This document shows, piece after piece, positions 47,201 through 59,200 of a stretch of DNA of 64,000 nt. The position numbers and the translations under genes were made by a program. Under the pieces are notes generated by a model. The model had not been told where the DNA came from. It did no database searches and was given only the letters and a program-made list of their open reading frames with translations. How positions within the stretch are numbered: position 1 is the first letter of the stretch; each line of letters starts with the position of its first letter. This DNA is from Metellina segmentata (lineage: Eukaryota; Arthropoda; Arachnida; Araneae; Tetragnathidae), in assembly GCA_947359465.1 (NCBI GenBank), contig OX375880.1:17740120-17804119 (forward strand), in the 5' to 3' direction.

Positions 47201-50200
47201 CTTCAGGCTCTTGGCGCTCTGCCACACTGTGATGTCCGAGGAGAAACAAGGTATGATTGCCCTTTTTAAGAATGAAAGTGCTCTAGAACTACAATTATCC
47301 GGATCCCAATTGGGATCAGAACCCATCCAGATTATTGGATAATTGGTTGTTTCTTAGTAAAACGAATTTTGCTTTGTAATGTAATTTAATGACTACGAAG
47401 ACAATTTTGTTTACAGTTTGCACTTGTATGCTGTATTAAAATGTATCATTGCTGGAACATGTCGGTTAAAGTCAGTTTGGAGTCTTTACTCGTTTTCGTG
47501 CAACCAAGTCTCGCATGCGCTCGAGGTGTGTAGCTGTAGAGGGTCGCACTCAGGTTGCCGATCCATCCAATTTAGTGCTATGTCGGGGCACTCAAACGCC
47601 TTACTAGCTGATGGTCCCGCGTCTGGTTGAGTAGCAATGGTGTCGTCATCTTCCAGGTCATCAATAAGTTCTCTCACACTTTGAATGAGCCGCGGTAGCT
47701 CAGTCATTAGAGCGTCGGGCTCGCATCAGAAGGGTTGTGGGTTCTGTCCTCGGCGGAGCCTGCAATTCTGAGGATTGCGAGATCGGCGCTTCGACCTGCC
47801 TAAAGACCGTCGTGTTCACTAATGGTGACTGGGGCACGTTAAATGAGTCGTGGTCACAAAGTCCCCCATGCTCCCATACCAAATCAATACCTCTGGGGGA
47901 CCTGATCAGGGGGTTATCGGCCTCTGATTGGGGTGTAAATTACGATATGTGTGAGTGAATGGATGTATGAAAGGGACCTTCCTGTAAAACGGATGTGTTA
48001 TGTATGTCGAGCAAAGTCGGACTTCCTCTCAATGGGGCTCAATAACATGGAAGGCGCACCCCCTCGCCTCTTGCCGTCTTCGACGGGCCTGGTACTCCTC
48101 TTGTCTGCATGAGAAACAACAACAACACTTTGAATGAGTTCATCGTCACAATTTGGAATCCAAAGTCCGAAGAATCACACACCAGACACTCGCCTACGTC
48201 CTCTACACTGCACTCGGAACATCCAGGAATTTTCGCTATGATGTTTCTAATATCCTGAACTGACACTTCGTCCCCGTTGTTTTTATTATTCAGTGATAAA
48301 AAATTTATAAAATGCCGATTTTGCTGATTTCACATTTTCTCAACGTGATCCGGATAACTGGAGTTCGGATAATTTGAGTTGTACTGTACCTTGGATTATG
48401 CAGAGCTTTTGTTTTTTGTAATGATCTAGGCCTTTACCTTTATATTTAACTTCTGAGCGTAAGATTTCAATCGAATGGCTGGATGGCCTTGAACCTACAA
48501 AACAACAACAAGTTGCATTGTATCAAACACATCATTCGTCTGTGGCCATTGTCTCCAATGCGGAGGATGGATGCCAAACTGACCCCCGCCTTCGCATTGG
48601 ACACAAGATTCACACATCGTCATCTTTTATTGGGACGGCACACACAATTGCAAATCATGGTCTACTTTAATTTCATGTCCTGTTTTTAAATCGTCAACGT
48701 ATCACATTTTTTCAAGTACAAAGTTAAATCTGCGAGATTTGATTGGAGCTATCTCCTTTTATAGCCCTTTGGTAGTCATTTTTGGCACACGTACAGCACA
48801 ATGGTACATAGACGACATTCTACGACCGGTTTTGTGACCGTTCCTTTTGCGACACACCGGATTTACTCTTGAACAAGATAATGTCGGCCACACACGGCAC
48901 ATAGTGCTATGAATTATCTTCAAGCTTTCCCAACACTTCCTTGGCTAACTAGGTCTCATGATCTCTCTCCCATAGAGCACATTTGGAACGTTATGGGAAG
49001 GCCATGCGTTATGTGATCGTTATGAAGGCGTTGTGTGATCGCAACCATCCCGGAATGTTGACCATTTAGCCCGACAGTTGGAGACAATTTGGCAAGAAAT
49101 TCCGCAGGACACAATCCGGGGACTTTTTTAGTCTATGCCACGCCGGGTGACAGCTTGCGTCCAGGCCAGAGGTGGACCCACGCCTTATTGACTTCCTCCC
49201 TTTGTTACGGTCAAATTCTGAAATAAATCATTCTATTGTTCTGAAATTTTAATCGTCTGTTTCACATCCTTCCATCCATTCACGTCGCTTCACATCCACC
49301 AACGTTTATCGCAATCGGACAATTTCTTCTGTGTGCGTCGATTTTTTTTGTTTTAGATCTGAATGCCTCAACATACTCTCCAACAACTATAAAGTAACCG
49401 TAATTTGTACGTTTACTGTGTGCTGACTTCAAAATTACGATCCTCCAACACCAAATGCTTTTGTAAGGAAAGTGTGGTGGTCGTCGCCCCAAAACGGTAA
49501 CGTGAAAACAGTACGAATCGTACACAAGGAGAAGACAGTATTTTCACCGTCACATTAACTTCACTATATTAATACATAAAAGTATGTATGTCACAGTCCA
49601 GCGCGGAGAATAATCCTCACCCGTTACTTATAGCTCTCTCTCACCGCCGCCTCTATCCGTTGTCTCAAACGCGCTTTGCCGCAGTCTAAAAATAACCAAA
49701 CGGTAAAAGCCAATAAACATTCAGATATCATCTGGACGAACACCACCTGCAGAGGATGCTCTATTTGCACCTGTTCTTTTCAAGTCGTTGTAATCGTTTT
49801 CAAGTCGCGACGCAATAACAGCAGCTGGTGGCGCCAAAATATATAGTATAGCCAATCAGATTACATTCGGCATTCCGCTGGCAACATGGAGTGGGCACCT
49901 GCCCTGCAAGGGGCCCTTCTTAAAGGTCAAGCACAGCGGAGGTTCTCACGAAGTCACAAAGGATTTGTAGAGTGAAGGGTGGACATGGAACGCACGCGTA
50001 GGCCCTGAACTTCTTTTGAAGCTTGCTTGTATCAAATGTTTTTCTTTTAAAAGACTAAATAATGTAGAAAATTTGATAATTAAGTTGACATAGGTTGTGA
50101 TGTCATGCAATTAACGTCAATTTTACGAAAAGATGGTTCAGATGTTTAGGAAGTGTACCTTTTAAAACCAAATTTCTTAAATGTTTCGGATCCTGTAACC

Positions 50201-53200
50201 ATAGGCCCATCTACAGGAGACTTAGGACGTTGTTATTAATTCGACCTTGCAAAAAAATTCATCTGAAAAGCATACACTCAGGAACATTGAAAGTAGCGCA
50301 CCAAGAAGGAAGAAAGCTACAATCGCGAAACTGTGCATATAAGTAGAGTGAGATCCGATATGCAAATGATCCTAGTTTGGTGGCAATGCGCATGACCACA
50401 CACACCCTGCAGTGGCGCTGCAATCAAACAGTGAGACCGGCGCATAGTGGAAAATTCATGAACGTGACGAACACATTCCGACTTTAGTAAGAGAAGAATG
50501 CCAGGTAGCCATGTGAGGAGACGTTTCTCACAACTAAGCGAGTTTGAGAGGAGCCTCATCATTGGCATGAAAACCGCAGGCTGGTCGACGTGCCGTGTTG
50601 CTCGCCAGGTCGATCGTTCGGAGTGTGCCGTCAAAACATTCCGGGAGCAATGGACACGAGACCACGTGCGGCGTACCGGGTCTGGAGCGACCAGGAAAAC
50701 GATGAGGCGAGAGGATCGGAGAATCTTGCGGCAAGGGTTCGTGGATTACACAGTGATTCGTTTCACTATGCAATCAGATGTAGGAGTTCCACAAACCATT
50801 TCCAGACGTCGTGCGGAGGCAAATCTACATTCCAAGCGCCCTTTTCGTGTATTGACTTTAACATCGAAACCTCGGTGAATCCGTCTACAGTGGTACCACG
50901 CCAAGAGAGACGTGGAATGCCACAGATTGACAAAACGCGGTGTTTAGTGATGAATCCCAGTTCGTTTTGGGGACAGATGATAACCGCGTACGTGTGTGGA
51001 GGCGCCCTGGTGAATGCTACAATTCCACCCACGCTGTCGCGCGACACACTACCCTCACAGCCGGCGTAATGGTTTGGAGGGCCATAGCCTATGATAGCCG
51101 GTCAACTCTAATTGTGGTACGTGGAACCTTAACGGGCCATCGTTATGTTGATGACATTCCTCGACCCCACGAGGGACCTTTCTTAAATGGTCTTCCTGGG
51201 GCAATTTTCCAGCAAAATAATGGTCGTCCGCATACAGCTCGAGTAGTTCAAGACATCCTACGCTATGTTCAGACTCTTCCATGGCCGGCCCGCTCCCCAG
51301 ACTTGTCTCCTATAGAGCATTTGTGGGACAGCTGAAGCGTCAGGTGCCACCGTGTCAATATGCGCATTATTTGGTGGTGGCTGTTCGATATTTGTAGACC
51401 CATATGCCTCAGGACAACATCAGACGTCTAATCCACTCAATGCCGGACCGTGTTGCGGCATGTATTGCAGCAGGAGACGGTTCGACGCCCTATTGAAGTT
51501 GCACTGTATTTGTCTAATTGTACACACTGCATTTGTTTAATTGTCTTTATTTTGGGATCAAGTGAATCTCTCTTCTGTATCATTATGTGTATTAAATTTC
51601 ATTTCAATCCGATGTTTCCTTCTTGGTGCGCTATTTTCAATGTTCCAGAGTGTATATACTTTCATTGAATGTATAGACATGGAGAAAGAACAAACATCGC
51701 TCTTCATTTGAGTAATTCTAACAGCAAATTCAAAGATGGCTTACGACAGGAACTGACATCTTCTATAAATTAAAATGCATAAAATTTGCATTAGAGGGCT
51801 GTTTTCATGTAAATGTTAACTCCACCTTCGTAATTTCCAACACACTCCAACATAAACAATTTCCAACACTCGTTTTTTCTCTTCTATTTCGACACACAAT
51901 TTCAAATCTATATCAAAATTTAACATCGGATACTAAATATCATGTCTTTAGGTCTTACCGCTTTGAAGGTATGAGTACAGAACGATTGGAACAACTAATG
52001 TTAAATCAGTTTTACACGTTTATGCATATCTTTCTAAATAATATTTCTGTTGTGGTGATATGTTGTACCGTGTTACTGTTAAACAATCCAAACAAAATCC
52101 ACTTAATATTTTTTAATAGTTTCTGTATGCAATAATTATTACATTAATGTGCGAAAATGTATGAACTAGAACCTTACTAAATTTTGATGAGAATCGATTC
52201 AAAAGGACTTTTAACATTACCATGGAAATTTCAACTCATTCCAAAGGTTAGTTTTTGCATTCCATTAAATGTTCCTCATTATAGCGATTTTAAAGGGGCA
52301 ACCAAAAGTTTGAAAAAAACGTCTGACAAATCTAGGGTTCTCGAATCGTTTTCACTTGCTTAATAAAAATTATAATTCTCGGATCGTCTGCACGCGTTGA
52401 CAAATGCGTTTGAAATAGTGTTCAAATTTGAAATTCGGGTGGCTACAACTACAATCAATCTCAATCTACGAATACATTTTCGATGTGGAGATGATCCCTC
52501 AAATTGACAGCAACTTTATCATTGAATATCTCTAGATATAAAAACAGTAAAGACATTAAATTTTATGTTTAGACTAACTTAACGATGTAGAATCTAACTA
52601 AGACATCAATACATGATATTTCTCTTACAAAGTTTGATTGTGCAATATGTGTTATAAAGACGTCCTCTTGTACAATTATTTTAATTTGTAGAAGACGTTA
52701 TTACCTATTGAATGATATCTTTGAATTTCCTCTACTATGCATAGTGGTCGAATAAAAAAAAAAGGGGGGGGGGAGGTTTCCACGACTGTACACCATCCTT
52801 GTCTTTATGAAGAAAAGTAGACGTTTTCAATTGTGCAAATGGTGACATCTGTTAAAATCAATACGAATCAATAAAATAATTAGAATATTGAATCCCAGAT
52901 GAATGATGCTATTCAATCTCATTACTGTATTTATTTTTTAATGAATGCTTTATGTGAACTTTTTTGTAGGGGGTGTTTTGGAATATCAGGCGCAATCTCC
53001 AGACGAGGAGGCGCTTACATCGGCAGCTAGGAACTTTGGATTTGTCTTCCGAGTAAGTTTTATTTTGTAAACTTTTTCCTAATTCTTTCACTCTAACCTC
53101 ACCCTCTGACCGTCTTAAGAGGTCTGGATAGTGGCGGATTAACAACGGAAAGGTTGCGAATTCGTTACTCAGTCCAATCGAAAGACCGTTGTGTATGTGG

Positions 53201-56200
53201 AAGATGGTGCTCGTTAAATCTTTCGTGATCTCAAATGTCCTCACGTTGGCCTAGTGTGGGCTTTTACAGAGTGGGGTTGCCAGCTTAGTTGTTGATCTCG
53301 TCATCTGACCGTGGTTCAATATGACGAGATGTGGTCCACGGATCTTTGTTTTCGGGATGGATCCTGGGCCGTCGCTAATAGCTCCAGTGTGACGTTAATT
53401 AAACTAACAACTGAAACAATTACTAGCAACAACTTAACGTTAAATTAACAACAACCAGGAAACGTTCGAAAGTAGATGGGTAACTGACAATATCTAACAA
53501 TTTTAAGCCGTTCGAAAGTAGAAAGCTAAGTAATAACATCTAACAACTTCAAGCCGTTTGAAAGTAGAAAATTAACTAGCAACTAAAACAACTTACAACA
53601 ACTTTAAGCAGTTCAAAAGTAGAAAGCTACCTGATTACAACTTTAACCTTTAGACTACGGCCGGTACAACAGTTGTACCGTGATCGCGCCAAGAAAGAAT
53701 TTAGATATGACGGTCAGTACATCAGTCATACTTTGAAAGTGATAAGAACCGTACCAAGAAAAAATTTAGACTACGGTCGTTACAGCAGTTGTATCTTGAA
53801 AGTTATAAGAATCTCGCCAATTATAAACGCACTTGTTATATCTATAGCCGCAGTCAAAAGGTTAAGCCGTTCGAAAGTAGAAAGCTCACTAACAACTAAA
53901 ACAACTTACAACAGCAACTTTAAGTAGTTCAATGGTAGAGAACTTTAATTATTTTAATTCTATTTGTTAATTAAATAGGGACCAATGTTAATATTCAAAT
54001 GCGTGGTTTCATTTCAGAACCGCACCCCGTCCTCGGTGGTGATCGAAGTGATGGGTCACAAGGAAGTGTACGACCTCTACTGCATCCTCGACTTCAACAA
54101 CGTGCGGAAAAGAATGTCTGTAAGTCGATCCCAAAACCACGCCCTCTGACATACACCAGAGCGATGAATTTTTTCAACAGGTCTGTAACGTTTCTCTTAT
54201 TTAAAGGTGATACTTCGAAAGGATGGCGTCCTGAAGCTGTACTGCAAAGGTGCAGACAACGTGATCTTCGAGAGACTGGACGAACGGTGTGCTGAACTGA
54301 AATTCAAGACTCTAGAACATCTTAACGTAAGTTTGATACACTATAAAAAAATCGATGCACCAAGGAGGAGTTGTCCAGGAATTGAGCCGAGCTCGATCTA
54401 CTTGAAACGACGCTGACTGAGGACTTATAGTCTTTAGTGACGAGTCCAGTTTCCAACTGTGTCTGGGCGACAACCGCAGACGTTTCGGGAGACGTCCAGG
54501 GCAGCGTGGGGATCCTGCTCTTACTATCTCACGCCACACATGTCCACAACAGAGCGTTATGGTCTGGGGTGCCAGCTCCTTTGATAGCCGTGTGGTAGTC
54601 ATTTCTGTCACACTTACAGCACTGCGGTACGTAGACGACATTCTACGACCGGTTGTGTAACCGTTCCTTTTGCGACACCTCGAACTTACTTTTCAACAAG
54701 ATAATGCCCGGTCGCACACGGCACCTGTTGCTATGAATTGTCTTCAAGCTTTCCCAACACTTCCTTGGCTAGCCAGGTCTCCTGATCGCTCTCCCATAGA
54801 GCACATTTGTGACGTTATTGGAAGGCGATTGCAACCATCCCGGAATGTCGACCATTTAGCCCAACAGTTGGAGACAATTTGGCAAAAAAAAAATCCGCAG
54901 GACACCATCCGAGAACTTTTTCAGTCTATGCCACGCCGGGTGACAGCTTGTAACCAGTCCAGAGGTGGATCAGCATCTTATTGTCTTCCTCCCTTTGTAA
55001 TGGTCAAACTGAAATAAATCATTCAATTGTTCTGAAATTTTATGTATGTTCTTTATAACCACCAATTTTTTTTTATCGCAATCGGACAACTCCTTTTTGG
55101 TGCGTTGATTTTTTTTTTGCTATAGAGTGAATATACCGATGACTCTCCAGCTGTGTGTGATGGAAAGTAAAAGCTCCAGTGAAATGCATTTCTATTTTGT
55201 CTCTTTAGAAATATGCGGGAGAAGGGCTTCGAACTCTGTGCCTGGCAGTCAAAGAACTGGATGAAGATGTCTTTGAAGAATGGAAGGAAAAGTTCCATGC
55301 TGCAGCGTATGTCACTTTAATTTTGTTTCCTCTTTACTTAGGAGGCCAAATATAGCCCTTGGGCCATATAAAATCCTCAGAGAATATGCCTACTGCGCTC
55401 GCAACCTGTGAGCTGTAGGCTGTGCAGGTTCGATTCCTGTCTAGTTGAATACGGAATTACTATATTTTGATGGATTTCTCTCTTCTGTGTGTCAGAAAAA
55501 ACTTTTATTGTATGTGTTTGTACATCACTTGAAGTTGTCTGTCTTGTCTATGGCACAGCTTGGTCAAATGTAGTCCCCAACTAACACGTTGATAACAAAT
55601 TTGTTCGTATAGAATTGCTTTTTGTGTTTTGTTTGCTCAATAAATCGTAATGCTACTGTGACAATGCCCTTATATGTGCGTGCGTTTGAATTGAGACTGT
55701 TGTATTGTCAAAAATAAATTGACTGTTAAAGTGTGTTATGTCACAGAACGACTTTGAAGCGATTTGCGTAATGTATCGTATATTGTGGACCCTGAGATAG
55801 TAAAACCAACCTATTAGGACGATGATGAAACTAACAACCCGGGTGCACCCAGGATATCAATCTGCAAGGGGCTGAGATTTTATCACAAGTTCTGCACTTA
55901 GAGGTTGATTTTAAAATTTTAAAAAAAATTGTTTTGGTGCTTAGTCAGAAATTAGTTTTTAGAGTATTTTAACTGAAGATTAGTTTTGGAGTGTGTTTCA
56001 TAGACCAGTTTTGTAGTGTTACCTAAACAGTAGTTTAGAATGTGTTTGATAGACTAGTTTTAAAGTATGTTACCTAAAAACTGGTTTCAGAGTGTTCCCA
56101 GGAGATTAGTTTCAGAGTGTTCCCAGGAGACAAGTTTCAGAGTGTTCTCAGAAGACTAGTTTCAGAGTGTTCCCAGGAGACTAGTTTCAGAGTGTTCCCA

Positions 56201-59200
56201 GGAGACTAGTTTCAGTGTTCCCAGGAGACTAGTTTCAGAGTGTTCCCAGGAGACTAGATTCAGAGTGTTCCCAGGAGACTAGTTTCAGAGTGTTCCCAGG
56301 AGACTAGATTCAGAGTGTTCCCAGGAGACTAGTTTCAGAGTGTTCCCAGGAGACTAGTTTCAGAGTGTTCCCATGAAACTAGTTTCAGAGTGTTCCCAGG
56401 AGACTAGTTTCAGAATGTTCCCAGAAGACTAGATTCAGAGTGTTCCCAGGAGATTAGTTTGAGTGTTCCCAGGAGACTAGTTGTAGATAGCGTTCATTGT
56501 AGTGATTCTTCACAAGAGACAAGTTGTAGAGAGCGTTCATTGTAGTGATTCTTCACAAGAGACAAGTTGTAGAGAGCGTTCCGTGTAGAGAGTGTTTCCA
56601 AGAGACTTGTTGTAGAGAGTGTTCCCAAGAGACTTGTTGTAGAGAGTGTTCCCAAGAGACTTGTTGTAGAGAGTGTTCCCAAGAGACTTGTTGTAGAGAG
56701 TGTTCCCAAGAGACTTGTTGTAGAGAGTGTTCCCAAGAGACTTGTTGTAGAGAGTGTTCTCAAGAGACTTGTTGTAGAGAGTGTTCCCAAGAGATTACTT
56801 TTGGAGTATGTTACCAAGAGACTAGATTTAGAGTGGTACTTGGAGACTAGATTTAAAGCATGTTAAATAGTGACTAGTTTCAGAGCATATTACCAAGAAA
56901 CTAGTTTTAGAGTAAAGAGGAATAAAGCTGCGATGAAGGGAAAAGATACCAACGTTTTTTTAACGATAATAAAATTTTCAAGCATTTATACAACCCTAGT
57001 ATATAAGAAATGAAGCACTTTTGTCAATAGGCTGAATAAATATTTGTTGACTTTAATGAAAAATTTGAAAACACCTTTATAGACAAATTTTAAAGAAACG
57101 ATCAATTTTTAAAAAGTCTAGGTCTGCAAGAGGCTTAAGCCCTCAGTAGGTACACCCCTCCATGCAGACTTTCACAGTCAATATCATCTTAATTCTGCCA
57201 TGTTTCTTATAATTTATAGTAGCTATATCTTACTCTATCTGGAATGTACTTTGATTCCCTAGTACCTCCATGGAAGACCGAGAAGAAAAGGTTAACGCCG
57301 TCTATGAGGACATCGAGAAGAACATGATTTTGCTGGGGGCCACAGCTATTGAAGACAAGCTGCAAGATGGGGTGCCAGATGCAATCGCCAACATGGCCAT
57401 GGCTGACATCAAGTTGTGGGTCCTCACTGGAGACAAACAAGGTAATTTATCTCCTAGTACACGTTTTTAATTCCTGTTAGTGGTCTTGACGAGATATCTC
57501 GTCATTAACAAAACTGACCTGGTCATGATGGACAATATGTCTTGTCAATAGCAATACTGACGTGATCTTGACCTGACTAACGATTCTTCTGCTGATTTCC
57601 TTATAATAGAACCCCTTGTAAAGTTTCTAATAGTCATTTCCTTAGAATGAAACATTTTTCTGTAATTTTATTCCAATAATCTTTTTCTTGGAATTGAATC
57701 CTTTTTGAATGGCTCCCTTTTGGTCCTCTCCTTAGAATACAAATATGTGTAACGATTCTGTGGCTAATATCCTCAGAATAGAAACATTTGTAACGATTCT
57801 CTTGCTAATATCCTTAGAATAGAAGCATTTGTAAGGATTATGTTGTTAATAGCCTAAGAATAGAAGCATTTGTAACGATTCTGTTATTAATATCCTCAGA
57901 ATGGAAACATTTATACCTGTTTTTTTTTTTGCTAATATCCTTAGAATAGAAACATTTGTAACAATTATGTTGCTAATGTCCTTAGAATAGCAACATAATC
58001 GTTAAAAAATTTTCTTTTCTAAGGACATCAGCAACAGCATCGTTACATGTTTCTAATGTCCTTAGAATAGAAACGTATGTGACGATTCTGTTGCTAATAT
58101 ACTAAGAATAGAAACATTTGTACCGATTTTTTTTGCTAATATCCTTAGAACAGAAACATTTGTAACGATTCCGTTGCTAATATCCTTAGAATAGAATACT
58201 TAGGAAAGACTTGGTCCAAGCTCAAAACTTGTTAGAAGTCATGCTGGGTTGCGAGTTGGAATTTTGCGTGTGAACCCTTCAGAGGGCTAACAAACAAATC
58301 ATAATCGAAAACTTTGTGGTGACTTCTCTTGAAAGAATTCAATGTTTCTGTGCTTGCAGAAACCGCGATCAACATCGGCTACTCGTGTCGGTTGCTGTCG
58401 GACGAAATGGTGGACATCTTCATCGTGGACGCCGATGACTTCACAGAGGTGGCCAATCAGCTGCGTCGCTCCAGGGAGGCCATAGCCAATGTCCTCGCCC
58501 ACGGCCAAGGGACACCTGCAGTCAACGTCATCCGGTTCGAAAACGACTTCAACGCCGTGGAGACGCCGGTCGACCCCTCTGGAGGATTCGCCCTGGTGGT
58601 CAACGGTCACAGCCTGGTAAGTACCCTAGTATTTCATTGGGTTAAATTTGGGTGGCGGCATGACTCAGTGGATATGTCCACTGATTCACGATGCCCCAAA
58701 TGTCAGGAGGTATGCCCGCTGCTTAGAAACCTTCCAGTTGTATGTGGCAGACTTTATTCCTGTCGGGTGCATTCCTCCCTGAGAGTATTTCTCTCTTCTG
58801 TGTCACTAAAACTTTCATTGCGTGTCTGTCTATTACTTTATATTGTATGTCTTGTCCTGTGCAGCTTGGTCAAATACAAACCAACCAAACTGAAACAAAT
58901 ATTTAAAAATAATTAGTCCAGAGACAGCAACCAAGCCAGCTTGTCATTAGAGCTGGATTATTCACGATTAATACGACAGCCGGATGTTATTTTTTCATCC
59001 GCCAGTCCATAATGTTCCGACTGCTTTCAGGTATTCGCCTTGGATCCCAGCATGGAGCTCTTGTTCTTGGAGGTGGCCTGTCATTGCAAAGCCGTCATCT
59101 GTTGCCGAGTGACTCCCCTCCAGAAAGCTCTAGTGGTGGACTTGGTGAAGCGTCACAAAGGAGCCGTGACTCTTGCCATTGGAGACGGTGCCAATGATGT

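Larger units (their letters stand above)
47285..48392 (-). mobile_element. pogo/Tigger-like element, deletion derivative, with a nested SINE
   Basis: On the - strand it begins at 48392 with acagtacaactcaaattatc and gttatccggatcac, the pogo/Tigger style of terminus. A related attatccggatcccaattgg lies near 47293 at the other end. It contains only the end of a transposase, split by SINE family 3. Confidence 0.65.

Noticed and set aside
56494..56850. Cys-rich and Ser/Leu-rich repetitive frames on both strands
   Set aside because: A 24-bp unit is divisible by three, so frames stay open by arithmetic; no start context, splice sites or homology.
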